Part shown: in pieces, positions 38,808 to 51,054 of the stretch
Position numbering within the stretch: position 1 is the stretch's first letter
How the letters are laid out: every line of letters begins with the position of its first letter
Source of the DNA: Prostheceraeus crozeri
Lineage: Eukaryota > Platyhelminthes > Polycladida > Euryleptidae
Assembly: GCA_907163375.1 (NCBI GenBank)
Contig: CAJQUW010000521.1
Span: forward strand, 1 to 64,000
Reading direction: 5' to 3'
DNA: 64,000 nucleotides
Notes under the pieces: model-generated
Databases searched by the model: none
The model's input: the letters and a program-made list of their open reading frames with translations, nothing else
What the model was told of the DNA's origin: nothing
Program-made: the position numbers and the translations under genes

Positions 38808-40980
38808 CAGAGCCAACTGTTTTCCTCGGAGCGCGGAAAAACGGAGAAAACCGCGGAATTGAATAAAATTCAGAAAAATGAGAAATTTCAACAAATGAAG
38901 ACATAAGATATCAGCCAATCCATTTAATGCCTTCAGACTCTATCGCACTTAAATGAACGAATTGCATAGTTCATAGTATTTGAGTCATGCACGTATCAAC
39001 AATCGTGATTGGAGGGGAATGTTAAAGGGGAGTACTGGAGATCCGTGCGTATGGGAAAGAATGAAAAAACAACTTGTGTCGTGTCCTACATGGCCATTTG
39101 CAAAACAAAATGTCTCACGTGTCGACGAGAATAACGGCAGCTAGTAGAGCCAAAGAGTTTGAACGAGTTTTACGCTGATGGTGGAATTTTATTTTGCTCA
39201 GTATGTAACAAAGCGATTGATCATATTCGCTCTCAGACTGTAAAAGATCACATCAAAAGCAAGAAACACGAAAATATATTGCAGTCGCTGGAACCAGAAC
39301 CCAAGAGACAGAGAACGATTGATTCGACTTCCAAAGAGCTTCAGATGCAAAATTATCAAAAGACGCTTTGGTGAGTGATTTCGTTCAAATGTTTGCAGAA
39401 GCAAATATACCCTTGGAAAAGGCAGACAGTGATTCAGTTCGTCAATTTTTGCAGAAATATGTTCAGGGAAGTGGTTCTATTCCTAGTGCTTCAAATCTTC
39501 GCTCTAACTGGCTTCCCAAGTTATTTGTGAATAGAGATACTCAATTAAAGAATATTTTTACCAAAGGCGAAAGCATCGCGATTCTCACAGATGAAACAAC
39601 TGATTTACTGAATCGTCCACTTCTGAATATTCTGTTCCGACCTCTCGAAAACGAAGATTTAAAATCATATTTGGTTAAATCTGTTATTCTCGAAAGCGTT
39701 AATTTTTCCACAGTTTCACAAGCTATCATTCAATGCTGCAGCGACTTTTCGATTGACTTCAACAGCACTTTGTATTTTGTAACGATGGTGCGTCTTACAT
39801 GCGCAAATGTTGGACTGATATACTTTCATTGTTGTGTCCAAATTGCAACTACATTCATTGTCTTGCTCATGTTGTGAATTTGGCAGGAAATGCCTGGAGG
39901 CATTCATTCCCAGAGGTGGATCGGTTTATTCCATTGATCGAATCTGTTTTGGTAAAAGCACCATCCCGACGAAATCGTTTTTTGTCTTTTCTGAGGTCTT
40001 GCAACGTTGAAAATCCAACATGTCCTCCAAATCCAATCGTTACGAGATGGAATACTTGGTTTGCTGCAGTTCTATATCATGCCAACTTTATTCATTTGTA
40101 TCAGAAATTCATCGAAAAAGAACGAAGGGAAGAAGGTGATACGAAAGCTCTTGCAGAACTTGCTCGATTGTTGGAATCACAAATCATGAAAGAACAGTTG
40201 CTATTTACTGCTGGACACTGTGAGAAAATCATTGGGGTATCAGATGATCGTCAATCAAACGAAAATATATTCTGCCTACAATATTCTGAAAGAACTGGAC
40301 ACAGCTTAATGCTTCTGCATCAGAATCTGAATCGGATGATTGTCGAGAAGGTCCTCTTTCTGCCTCCTCGAAACTGAATGAATGTCTTGGAACAAAACAA
40401 CCTGGAATAAATTTGCTAAAATCAATACGATTACTCGATCCATCTCAAATTTCACTATTTGATGGCGACTTCTCAAGCGTGAAGGAAAAACTAAAAATAG
40501 ATGGTTGCACCGAAGTTGAATGGGATTTATATCGTACAATTGCCAATGAATCGTTTGAGATTATTCCTCTTACTTTCTGGAAGACAAATTCTAAACGTCT
40601 TCCATATCTCTCAAAGAAACCTATTCCCCTTTTGCGGGGATCATTCAGTTCTGCGGAAGTAGAACGAAGCTTCAACTTGGTCAAGTTGGTGTTGACATCA
40701 AAGAGTCATTCGCTTACATATGAAAATTTGGAGAGGCTTTTGAAAGCTGCAGTGAACCACTGAGTTATTCTACATTTTTGTTGTTGTTTCGAGCAATTGT
40801 TCTCACCCAAAGAGTTGATTTTCACCATCACATAATCATCATTTTGAAGAAAATGTAATTTGTTGAAATAAATTGTTTTGATGACGAGTTTCATGAATTT
40901 CTTTTTGTTTGGCCAAGAAAACATGGGCTTATTAACAGCGCGGAATTTTCATATTTCATCGCGGAAAACGGTTGGCTCTG
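38808..40980 (+). mobile_element. hAT transposon with perfect 8-bp target duplication
   Basis: Ends are CAGAGCCAACTGTTTTCC and the inverse of CAGAGCCAACCGTTTTCC, flanked on both sides by GTCATCAC (38800-38807 and 40981-40988). The 2173-bp element lies in the last known intron of the p85-like gene, in the opposite direction. It encodes a decayed transposase. Confidence 0.95.
39159..40763 (+). pseudogene. hAT transposase with BED zinc finger, three frameshifts
   Basis: The order of parts is normal: a C2H2-type BED-like finger (ILFCSVCNKAIDHI, VKDHIKSKKHENIL); a helical part (IPLEKADSDSVRQFLQ, FTKGESIAILTDETTDLLNR, with the first catalytic Asp); CLAHVVNLAGNAW; TRWNTWFAAVLYH; and the C-terminal dimerisation segment (FSSAEVERSFNLVKLVLTSK). 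The reading frame changes three times (around 39370, 39790 and 40380-40410), so the gene is dead, but all parts are still readable, which suggests a moderately young insertion. The family resembles the CGG-repeat-binding-protein-like hATs. Confidence 0.85.
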
Positions 40981-41550
40981 GTCATCACAGCATGAAAGTT
41001 ATGCAATTGAGAGTTACGGTCAACAAAGCGTGGTGGATTATAGACCGCTAACTTTCATAAATCAGGAGGGGTTGGAAATAAGGCATGTCCAACACCCCCC
41101 CCACCACCACCATTCTCGGGTCCGTAGAACAGTAGATTGTCATCTATTTACAGCAGGCATCCCTAATACATTTTTGTTACACGCGAAGATTCGCAGTTTA
41201 TCGCCCTCTTTTCGATCAAATTGTCGATTACTTGCTACTTAGTTGGAGCTCAGATGAGTCGTATCTCATGGACCGATTATTTTCCACATAGTTTCTTAAG
41301 TAATATTTGGCTGTGAATTTCTCACAAAACTTACTTGACAGCTAAGGCGAACAAAGAGGAGTTAGCTGATGGGCGAATCAGAAATGTTCCATTTGGGCGA
41401 TTTATTAGCAGATCTTCAGCGCGTTTATGGTCACAATGGACGAACCAGGTGTCTCTCCTGTTGATTGGATCGGTGCTGCTCAAATTTTGCTGGAAAATCA
41501 AAAACAGAATGAAGAGAGAAGAGAAAATTCACTGCCGAGAGTTAGTTTAC

Positions 41551-41815
41551 CTTTAATCTGGCGTACACATCCTCATCTTCATCGTAGTTCTGCGTATTTG
41601 TGACATTATCCACTTTGACGCCTTTCTCCTTCAGAAGACGAATGATTTGCTGGAGCTGTTTATTCAGTTTCTTCCTTTCTGGGCGCATTATATTCATGGC
41701 ATCAACATTCTCATGCACAGCTTCAGTGAGACGCGAAGTGAGAGACGCCATGTCGTTCTTCTTGTGTTCTAAGTCTTCCAACCGTGCAGCAACTGGCGGC
41801 AAGTACTTGGTTAAT
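41551..41815 (-). CDS. PIK3R: p85-like exon: C-terminal part of inter-SH2 coiled coil
   Basis: Begins after CATTGCAG and ends AGATTAAAG|GTAAAC. It encodes LTKYLPPVAARLEDLEHKKN, DMASLTSRLTEAVHENVDAM and MRPERKKLNKQLQQIIRLLK, then EKGVKVDNVTNT with an acidic DEDEDVYARLK. This agrees with p85 ([34 protein letters not shown], acidic VEDDEDLP). Phase fits the upstream exon. Confidence 0.88.
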
Positions 41816-41901
41816 CTGCAATGTCAATATGGAGGAAATCAGCGCAGAGCCATAATAGCAATAATATAATGTCTATAATCTCTAATGAGAGAGGTTGTAC
41901 C

Positions 41902-43594
41902 CAGAGCTGGAAAAATTCCACTGAAATTTTTAATTCCAATTCCAATTCCAGAGCAGAAATTTCAATTCCAATTCCAGTCGAAACAGTTCAATTCAATTCC
42001 AATTCCATAATGAGATTCAATTCCGATAATTACATGACGCGTATATGTTAATGTATCTAAAGTTTCCTCGCTTCTATCTAACCCATTTGCCCGTATCCTA
42101 TCCTCGTTATTTCTGTGTGCCGTTCCCTGCGTCGTTCCTATGTGCGTTCTCATGTTCATAGTTCATATTTCTTGTGTACATGTACATGTATATATGTAGC
42201 CGGTCAGCCTACGCCATTTTCGTTTCGTAAACGAGATATTCAACATCTTGTGAAAAAGAGAAGAGAAAAGAAAAGAAAAGAGAGAGAGAGCATAGAAATT
42301 AACAGTACCATAGAGGGTCTATGAGAGAGAGAGATGCGAATAAATCTATTAATAAACTGACAGAAGAAGGAAATTCAATATGCGAATAACGTGATTGTTG
42401 ATGAAAGAAAAAACGACGATAAAAATGATATCATGAAAACTGATTAATGGTCCATGTTAAAAAAGGAGATTAAAAATTCCGTGATAAGAACGAAATGTGG
42501 TCGGGTCGAAAGCTAACGAGCAGAGATTAAAGGAAACTCTTTCAATTTTCAAAAGAAAGTAGATTTATCGTCAAGTGTCAAAAATTTGCATAAATTAGAG
42601 ACGATGAGAAATTGAAACAACAACAACTACCAACAACAACACATACGACATCTTCAGTAGCTGTTAGAAGAACTCCGTGTTCTCGCGGTGTAACTTGACT
42701 ACAGAAGTAACAACTACAACTACCTACCAGCGAACAACAACACAGTAGCGTATGCGGCAACACGTACATCAGCGAGCGCGATTGAAGATTGACGGTATAA
42801 GTGACACTGATATTCATGATATTTATGATATTATTTTGGTATAAGTGGGTCCAATCGAATTGAAGTGAATTCAACATCAAGAAGTGAACTGCAAGTTTAA
42901 TGTTTTTCTTTTATCGTTGAGTATCGTATTTGTATAATTATAGTCTTGAAAATCAATATTGTCAATTGTTGTGATTGGAAGTTGAATAATATTTCATGTC
43001 ATTGCCATTTTAATTGAATCATTAATTATTAGAATAATTTGTTGACACTGTCTATATTGTGATTTGAACTGACAGGCTGCCCTTTAATGCAGGGTTAATT
43101 TTCCTCTTTCCGAACCGATTTTTTTCGAGTGTACAACAATTAAGTTAATCTCCAATTTTTGTGCTTATCCAATCAATAACTAAATTCAACAATCGTTTTA
43201 TTTTGATTAATTATCTTACATGATAAATAACAGATTGAACAAAGATGATTATCTTTTCATTGTTTGCTTAATTGCTGAATTAAAATTGTCCGGGGGCTGT
43301 AGGCCCATCAAAGTCACAATTAGCACCCCTTATTCAACAATAGAAAAAACTAGCTCTGTCGATCTATCTCTCTCTTATCTCTGCGTGCAGTTAACACAAC
43401 GGCCGAATACTGCGATTTCAATTTTTGTACAAATAGATTTATCACAGGTCTATCGAAAAAGTGGAATTGAGGTTTATCAAGGTCAATTCCAATTCCAGTA
43501 GATTTAAATATCGTCAATTCCAATTCCAATTCCGACGAAAAATGGAATTAATTCCGGGTCGGAATTAATTCCAATTCCGACTTTTCCAACTCTG
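41902..43594. mobile_element. Non-autonomous hAT-type element with perfect 8-bp duplication
   Basis: Ends are CAGAGCTGGAAAAATTCC and the inverse of CAGAGTTGGAAAAGTC, flanked by GTTGTACC at 41894-41901 and 43595-43602. The ends inside are built from many AATTCC words (AATTCCAATTCCAATTCC). The 1.7-kb interior has (GA)n stretches near 42.25-42.34 kb and no transposase. It lies within a tRNA-derived SINE in a p85 intron. Confidence 0.9.
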
Positions 43595-43690
43595 GTTGTA
43601 CCTGCTGAGACAAACAGACTCGAACCCTTGACCTTCAGCACTTTTGTACCGCCGTGCAGTCATTAACCAGCTGAGCTATCCTACCTGTCA
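43595..43690 (-). repeat. tRNA-derived SINE head, split by the hAT-type element
   Basis: On the minus strand GGTAGGATAGCTCAGCTGGT carries an A-box-like sequence and GGGTTCGAGTCTG a B box, about 40 bases apart, as in tRNA-like SINE heads. The rest of the SINE continues left of 41902 on the same strand. It is not a functional tRNA: no proper anticodon arm or acceptor pairing is seen. Confidence 0.65.
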
Positions 43691-43890
43691 CCTCTCAGCA
43701 TTTTCGTGTTGCTTGTGACATATCGACACATTACCTGACTTCAGTGGCTGCCACTCTAATCAGACTAAAAACCTTCCCCGCTGGTCCACATGCGAAAACA
43801 CAAATCCATTCGTTTTGTTTGGTCGTCAAACCTCCTCGGCATTTGTTTTATCAAGAATTGGAAGAATGATTTCACAACAATGAGTAACTA

Positions 43891-45000
43891 CTATTTTCGG
43901 GAGTATGTTGCTAATTCTGTAGAGTTTTCGATACCCTCGAAAACATTCTTTTGATTTTCAAGCATGTTAGGACCCTGCTCAGCATTGACAGATGTTGGAA
44001 AAGCCTCCAAAGGAAGCCTATTCCACAACCTTGCTGCCCGATGAAAGAAGGATCTTCTAAAATCTTCCGTGCGAGTCTTTTTCCCGTCACTTCCAACTTC
44101 AAAACTCTCTTTGCCCAATTTTCTTCCTTCTTTCGGTACACATGGCTAAAGCATCTTTAACGATTTCTGCGGATTGTGTTGCTTATAGGCTCTAAGTCTA
44201 AACGCGCTCTCAATTCCGCGTTTGAGGAACGTTTCCTAAGTGACACACCGCACATTCGACGCGCCATGGACATCTCAGCCGTATCCAGCGCTCTTTCACT
44301 TTCAGTGCCCATGTTTCGCTTGCGTACGACATAGAACCTTGGATGTAAGATTTGAAAATCTTTCCTTTCATGCTCAATGTGGGCACGCTTGATGTCAAGA
44401 GAGCTGACAATTCGTGGAATGTTCTCCAACCTGTGCGTATTCTCGCGGCGACAACAGCCTCACATCCTCCTCCAGAATCAAGCACGTCACACAGGCAACA
44501 GAAGCTTTCTACGGCTTCATGCTCGTCACCATCTATAACAACGATGTCTAACACATCTTTTGTGGGGCGTCGTACTGTTCCCCGGCACTTTTGCACACAA
44601 AAGAGGTTTGTGCTGCTTGAAGACGACCTTTCACACCACTGCACTTGCGATGCACCCAACAATGACACGACGTACTGAGAAGAGGGTTTGAACAACACCT
44701 TTAGAGCAAACACCATAAGGATGGCTGCCTGAAGTAACAACATTACCAGATCCGGTAGACGGGACCATGACCGTCGACTTAGCAGAGTTGACTTTCATGC
44801 CCCTAGTTCCGAAACCTTCCTTCCAGTTCTTGATCTTGGACATTATCTCCTCCTTCGATTCAGCGTTCAAAACAAGATCATCTGCGTAAAGGATCTCCCA
44901 AGGCAAGTCGCTGTTAGCTGTGGTTGCCACTGCGTTCATCACTAGAATGAAAAGGAGAGGGATCAAAACGGAACCTTGATGGAATCCGGCGATCACATAG
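43891..45000 (-). mobile_element. LINE (non-LTR retrotransposon) 3' fragment with reverse transcriptase
   Basis: Minus-strand pieces of a reverse transcriptase C-terminal part: GFHQGSVLIPLLFILVMNAV, then LPWEILYADDLVLNAESKEE with the YADD active site and GTRGMKVNSAKSTVMVPSTG. Downstream pieces show SFCCLCDVLDSGGGCEAVV, MSYASETWALKVK and DTAEMSMARRMCGVSLRKRS. The last piece (43.9-44.1 kb) reads in two overlapping frames: KEENWAKRVLKLEVTGKR fits the same LINE, whereas FFHRAARLWNRLPLEAFP fits the end of a different LINE type, so the 3' end may be chimeric. Several frames are needed; it is a dead copy in a p85 intron. Confidence 0.78.
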
Positions 45001-45771
45001 AAAGACTTGTATTCACGACTCCGGAACGCACCATGGTTTGAGCACTATCAAACAGCATCATTGCCGCGGGCTCGAAACAATTCACTACGACGTTAGGAAG
45101 CTTGGCGGATGCGGACTGACCAACCTAGTGAGTCAGACAGTGAAACACCAAGCAAAGAAATGCTGATCTCCACTGACAGGGAATGACTTGCCATATCGAT
45201 GGAGCTATCTTGGACACGTTCTTGCCTCGGTTTCTTTCTGTCAATGAATGTGTTAAGAAATTAATCGACTTTCATATCATTATCATGTTGTATATTTTTC
45301 ATGCTAGTCTACATGCATGCTTTCTACACATGTATCAAAGTTTCACATTTCTTTGAGACTTTTGTACGGCCTCATAGATCGTTGTAGGCCTACCTTGACG
45401 CACACACTTACCTCACTTCATGTGCATTCAAGACATGAGGACAAGATTTGAGTGAAATCATCACGAGATCTTCAAAGGCTTTACCTTTTAGCTGTCATCA
45501 GTGTAGCATCCTACACCCTATTGTGGTGAATCAGTAACTCTGATGCAGGTAAATTGTCATCCGAAGTAGAAAACATTGACAATTAGCGAAATAATTCAAA
45601 TCTCTTTTTCAGAGACCAGGTTGAAATTCCTTATAAGAAAAATGCAAGAATGTGAATTTGAATTTGCTTTCCATTACGAGGAACAAGAACCAAACATTCA
45701 ATATTAAACATTAAAACATTCAATAGTTTCCCACCAGAAACGGCTTCTTCCTAATTGAGATAATAACTCAC
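45001..45771. other. Intron of the p85-like gene, no further gene
   Basis: No open frame or repeat that I can identify. Confidence 0.4.
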
Positions 45772-46212
45772 TTCTTCTGTACTTCTGGATTCTCCGCATT
45801 CCCAATAAAGCCCTCGATCAGCTTGCTATGGCCCGCTAACATTTCGATCGTCCTCTCATAGGCTTTCAAGTTCACTTTCGCCTCATTCAGCTCCTGGCTC
45901 TTGGTCTTGTATTCTTGGTCCACTTTCTCGAACCGGTCTGCATTAGCACGCAGTTGAATCTCTTTCTCCTTCAGCTGTTCCAACAACTCCGCAGGCGTCT
46001 GATCAGGAGAGCAGAATAGGTCCAGACGATGACGCTTCGACACCGGATTGGTCAGTTTGATGTTCAGCGTGTTGTTGTACTCCTCCAGCGAGTTCTCTTG
46101 ATAATACTGAATCAGCTGACTCACTGTGGTGAAGTTCTTCACCGAATTCTCCACAAAATCAAACACTCCACGCCGATGATAGATCCGGATCAATTTGTTC
46201 TGCCCGTCCTTT
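45772..46212 (-). CDS. PIK3R: p85-like exon: end of N-terminal SH2 and start of inter-SH2 coiled coil
   Basis: Begins after CTTGTTGCAG and ends AAGAA|GTGAGT. KDGQNKLIRIYHRRGVFDF matches human GGNNKLIKIFHRDGKYGF; FTTVSQLIQYYQENSLEEYN and LNIKLTNPVSKRHR match the SH2 end. The rest (QTPAELLEQLKEKEIQLRAN, ADRFEKVDQEYKTKSQELNE) is the p110-binding coiled coil. Joins the nSH2 exon in phase. Confidence 0.93.
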
Positions 46213-47405
46213 CTGCAACAAGAAATCATCGATGTTATTTCGGCTGTCACAGAAAGGGGAGATCAAAAATGTAATTAAGTTAGCAAAAGAGCTTTCATTT
46301 GCATTAGCAATTTATATCGGGAAATTGAAGTAGTGGTGTTGTTAACATTCTCGTTGTTTTTTAGTCCAATATATTTCAACCGACTGGGCGTCTCTATCTT
46401 CAGGTCATTACATCATAAAAGGAAATATCAACTATTCAACAATCACCTCAGAATTTGAAAATATGAAGATACAAGAATAGATATTTGCAGCACTCATAGA
46501 GCAGGGATATATAGGTAGAGTGTCGACTCAAAAATATAATTTTTATAACTAAAATAAAATCAAAATTTTAATACTCATAAAATAATTTTTGTATGAAAAG
46601 ATTCAGTTTCTTGCAGAAATTACGTTCCCGTGGTACAAAAAAATATTTGAGCACTTTTGAAAAAGTCAAAATTTTGCCGATTTATTTGCTACCGAGGTGA
46701 CTCTCCTATATAAGTAGTATGAATCAAGTTGGATATCAAAAGGAATGCATATTTGCTAATAAGCGGAAATCAAGCTGATTATCATGGGAATTTCATGAAT
46801 TGTACTATAATGAAAGTCTTCATGAAAAAGACGCGATATTATTCGTGCTTTCTTGGCTGAAATTTCATGTTTTAATTCAATTTTCACCGGCATGATTTTA
46901 TGATTCACTAGATTCATGTTTCATTTCTTGAATCTGAATAGTGATGTGAAACCATTTACATCCTTCAAAGTTAATTGAAATCACTGTCTTTGATTATGTG
47001 ATTTTGCTCTGCCAGTGGCAGGTTGCCTGTGATATGATCACGCTTACGAAAATACCCTTGAGGTTGAACATGAAAGTAATAGGAACCCATCGAATTGCTA
47101 ATTTAACAAACATTAAATCTCCAAGGATGTCATGGGAATCTGTGAAATACCATCATTCCCTCTGCATTACAATCATGATCACTCAATTCCGTTGTAATTT
47201 CTGCAAAACTGCAAAAAATTTGCTTATCTCACATTTGATGACAATGTCACCTGTATCTCCTTTGAGTTCATTTGATAAAATCGAAAGTGTATACACATTG
47301 GGATTTAATAAATGCGGAGTTACCACTCTACCTAATATACCTACTCTATGGCAGCACTAGACTGTGGGAAATACATAGACATCTCCTGTTTGTTTTGTTT
47401 TGTAC
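46213..47405. other. Intron within the N-terminal SH2 domain
   Basis: About 1.2 kb between phase-matched donor and acceptor. AT-rich; no repeat or gene recognised. Confidence 0.7.
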
Positions 47406-47632
47406 CTCAGAGTAAGAGTATAGCCGGATGCTTTGCTGGATGCATCGCGCACAACAAATGAACCATCTGGAAGACCACTGATCAGCTCATTCGCTTCCTC
47501 CTTGTTGATGTCTCCCCAATACCAGTCCTCCTTCGCCAGATCTTCAAGATGAGAAGATGACATCGTCCAATCGCCGCCTTCAGTCAGTAAAATCTCGAGG
47601 ATTTTTTGATGAAGTAACGATGAATTGACGAC
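47406..47632 (-). CDS. PIK3R: p85-like exon: N-terminal SH2 domain, first half
   Basis: Starts [20 protein letters not shown] after the acceptor CGTTTTAG. It then reads [17 protein letters not shown] and [20 protein letters not shown] with LTLR, where the Arg in FVVRD is the phosphotyrosine-binding residue. Human p85 has WYWGDISREEVNEKL and [20 protein letters not shown]. Donor CTGAG|GTACAA. Both ends agree in phase with their neighbours. Confidence 0.93.
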
Positions 47633-47727
47633 CTAAAACGAAAAGTCGATCATGTTTACTGTTACTGCTTATTTTACACAGTAGTGTGATTATAATTGTA
47701 AAATTGTTCATGGAAGACAATCTTCAC

Positions 47728-47996
47728 CTTGGTCATATGCTCCCATGGAGGTCGGATAAGGATGTGAGAGAAAACGACAGACCACGTGGCAGGACGATCA
47801 GCAGTGGAAATTTCCGGCCTCTCCCGGCGCAGCATCGATTGATGCTGATAGACCTTGGAGAAGTGCGTCATGAGGTGCTTCAAAGTGGCCTTGTGTACTG
47901 GATGGAGCTCTTCCACCAAATTCATGAGTCGGGAGGCACGTTGAGCTGCAAGAGAATAGAAAGTGTTGAACCAGCTAGACAAAACCTGACGCAGGC
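47728..47996 (-). CDS. PIK3R: p85-like exon: BH (RhoGAP-like) domain, second part
   Basis: Begins after TTTTAGCAG with LRQVLSSWFNTFYSLAAQRA and continues VEELHPVHKATLKHLMTHFS, DRPATWSVVFSHILIRPPW and EHMTK|GTGAAG. This is the end of the breakpoint-cluster-homology fold (compare 'LPxxNxxTLxxLxxHL' and 'LAIVFGPxLLRPP' in RhoGAPs). It joins in phase to the nSH2 exon. Confidence 0.82.
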
Positions 47997-48665
47997 CTGC
48001 TAAAATTGGCATCGATATCGGCAGCCCTCTATGACCAGCAGCAGATTCATGATGCTTCAATGTATTCAGAGGTCATCCGCCCATCAACGAAGTTCGTTTA
48101 GAACCTTTTGAACACAACAGAACTTATCTAGAGAGACTGAGTGACGTTATTCCCCCGTATCTGGTGATCAATCTTCGCTGCTGATGATGGATCTCAAGGA
48201 ATTCATTTCAAATAACAGCTGATGGAATGGCAGACAAAACTATGAACACATGCGAGCTCAAAACCGCATTGGAATCGATCCTGGAGTTTTATTGTGCTGT
48301 AGAAATTCAACGTCATGTCTTTATTTCAGGTTAACTAATCAGATCAAAGATTCAGATCAATGCTTGCTTGAATCAAGTGACTGAAAAACACTGAAATCCG
48401 ACTTTCCGTGTCTACTACAATTAGGCTGGACCGGAGGCACAAACGATAGGCCAATCCCCCTCATTCTTGTCCCACCCAAGACAAAAGGCCATGCCAGCAA
48501 GCTGGGGTGTGACAGCCTGCACAGTGCACACGTTCGCAACTCTCACCAGCAAGGGAAAGCAACCTCTAGAGGAGTTCCCAAACTCCTGACCAATGCATCA
48601 TTTCTACGGACCGGAATTATCTCTGCTGCTTATTTCGTTATCAATAAAACTTAATCTGTCCTTAA
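47997..48665. other. Upstream intron or flank of the p85-like gene
   Basis: No further exon of the BH or SH3 domain found by eye. One low-quality minus-strand open frame (48357-48539) has no family features. Confidence 0.4.
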
Positions 48666-50620
48666 CATGGTGTCCGCGCAAGCTTGAATGAAAATTTCCA
48701 GGTGTTTTCCAGGGAAATTTACCGAGATGCAGGGGTCAACAAGGATGAGAACGCGGTTTCACGAAAAATCCGGAAGATCTCTTCTAGAAGGGCCCATACG
48801 CTACTTTTTCTGGGTCCCATTTTCAGTTTTGATATTACAAGTAATCCAAGAGTCAATTTTAGATAGTCATGAATCATATGTCATGTGCCTACACCTTATA
48901 GGCCCTATGTTGCGACAAAAAATATATATATATATATTATAGCAGTAAATACTACAGAGAGAAAAAAGAAGAGTTTTTCATTTCTATGCTTAAATCTCCA
49001 CTGAATAAGAATGAACAGTAAAATATCCATGCATATTTTGTATTATGTTGTTTGATTTAAATATAATTTCATTCCCTTTGACAAGCTCTAAGAGTGAGCA
49101 GAAACGCGTCAGGGAATAAGATTTCTCAGTTTTCCTTGGAACCTTTTTTGGAATTTATATATATATATATATATCATTAATGCACTGAGTCCACAGATAA
49201 TATTTACTTAGAGCTCTACCATATTGAGGCAAGGTAACACAGACAAAACCTCCGGACTTTTGGGAGTGTAACTGGCAGAATTTAAGCTGTTTAAAGCGCT
49301 GCATGCGAAACCTCCTGGAATGTATAAAACCTTTTCTCGGCAATTATATCAAGCAGGAATTACAACTTTTCTGAGGTCATGTTGCTTCAAAGTGTCATGA
49401 CATGAGGGAGGGTCTTGCGAATCTAAATTTCTTGGCGTGTATAATGAGCTTCACAATGTACTGGTAATAATATATCCCGCACACATTAGAACAACTGGAA
49501 TTGTTTGCTTCACAATGCACGGTTTACTTCTTGAATACACACACCACCACTATGTAGTTTTTATAAAATTAATCGCCGTTGGTGGCAATGATGTATTCCA
49601 ATTAAGAAGAGGAATACCAATATAAATAAAATTTTTTGAGTAAAATATAATAACATGCTCATAATAATGCACCGGTATTCAGAATTTCTACAAGGAAGCT
49701 CTAATCGGCCTGTAATTTTAAGTAAGCCCAAGCCAGACATCATCCTCCTAGAATGTGTACATAACTCGATCGTCATGAACTTTTTGCAACACTGTCTCTA
49801 ATTGGTACCGGTACGCAGTCAGGTTTTCTCATCATGTCTAAGGCATCGGCTAACCAACCATCTGTTATTCTGAAGCTGCCGTTCCGATATAAAAACTTGA
49901 CTTATATGGAGAAGATAGAAATTTTCCCTGAAATTTTATGGCGATCAAATACGCGTTTTATACACGTAGTAAGTACGGTATAGGCGAGGGGAACTTCTAA
50001 AGAACCAAAAAGCGTAACCAGGAAGCATAAATCACGTGGCGGGTATACAACATAAATAATGCATGGCCTAGTCAAAATAGGACCAACATCTTCAAAAAGG
50101 CCCATGTATCGTCAGAGTGGGACCATGAGTGACTAGAGGGGACCTATAGAAAATATCAATTGTAATGACTTGTGATCAGAAGGGTCTTATGCATCGCATC
50201 ATGAAGATGTTTTGTCTTAAGATGAGTCTTAAGTCTTAACTCTCTTCATGAGTTACTTCATGAAGACGCTATTCCATCTTAAAAGCCCACATACCTTGCC
50301 TCTACCGCTCGTATCCCTCCTATTTTTATTGCATTTTCTGGTAAATCTCAGAAATGACCCAGATGGCCGTCAAAAAATCCGGAAGATTCCCTTCCCTATT
50401 AAAAGGAAAAATCCGGGGAAAATTTACCCCTAAGTTCAAATGCCTAAGAAGTTTACATACTTCTGAAGACGAAAAAAGATTGAAAGGTGGGGTGAAATTG
50501 GTTGAAAGTGCTTTAATTAGTCTCAAAATTTCAAGGTGTGCTCCAGGATTTCCAGGTTTTTCAGAGCAAAATTAATTTTCCAGGTGTTTTCCAGGTTTTC
50601 CAAGGAGCGCGGACACCCTG
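48666..50620. mobile_element. Probable hAT-like DNA element with CAGGGTGTCCGCG-type ends
   Basis: The right end inverted reads CAGGGTGTCCGCGCTCCTTG and TTTTCCAGGTGTTTTCCAGG-type words occur at both ends; the left end is CATGGTGTCCGCGCAAGC. The two ends match imperfectly and a clean target duplication is not visible. The interior has (TA)n runs at 48.92 and 49.16 kb and no transposase frame. Confidence 0.45.
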
Positions 50621-51054
50621 CCTTTAGGATGTGAGTCACAGACTCTTTCTAGTCCGTGATTTCAATGAATTCATGCTGATGTGATCATTCATTGCTTTAC
50701 ACACAATAGTCAGTCAGCTCAAGCCTGCCGATGATGAGTTTTCCTTGAGTTTCTAGTACGATGAAGATCATTAACTGCCACATGCACTTCCCATATGAGT
50801 CTAAGCTGCACTGCAGTCTCTTCATGCACTATTCTTAATATTATCCTTCGTGCGTTTATGTGCATGCACACACGTTGTAATATGTAAAGCGCATTACGCA
50901 TACGCTGCATGTTATATTGCAATATTTCAAACTGTCTCTGGCTTTCACAGTGAGATTTTTGCCTCCTCCGAAAGCAAGAGACAATTTGAAATACTGTAAG
51001 AACTTCCATGAATGGCCAATAAGAGCCTTAACCGCTTGATGTATGTATCACGAG
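50621..51054. other. Host DNA left of Polinton C
   Basis: No gene seen. The last six bases before the element are CACGAG, the expected place of its target duplication; the partner is outside the window. Confidence 0.5.

Larger units (their letters stand above)
36018..47996 (-). other. PIK3R: PI3K regulatory subunit p85-like gene (five exons recognised)
   Basis: A host gene for the class IA phosphoinositide 3-kinase regulatory subunit, which holds the catalytic p110 subunit through its inter-SH2 coiled coil and recruits it to phosphotyrosine sites. Exons on the minus strand are 47996-47728, 47632-47406, 46212-45772, 41815-41551 and 36240-36018. All have consensus GT/AG borders, and reading phase agrees at the first three joins. 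The last join (phase 0 to phase 2) requires one more exon with the first half of the C-terminal SH2 domain. It should lie between 36.24 and 41.54 kb, an intron now holding a hAT insertion; I did not find it. Earlier exons (SH3, start of the BH domain) also were not found and may lie further upstream or beyond the window. Which of the p85/p55 paralogues it is cannot be said. Confidence 0.85.

Noticed and set aside
41335-41600. Plus-strand frames such as MDEPGVSPVDWIGAAQ and MGESEMFHLGDLLADL next to a p85 exon
   Set aside because: They look somewhat protein-like but are short, partly antisense to the exon at 41551 and have no family match I know. Not enough to call a gene.
43595-43690. Functional tRNA gene
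   Set aside because: A and B boxes are present but no proper cloverleaf or acceptor pairing, and it is followed by SINE sequence split by a hAT-type element.
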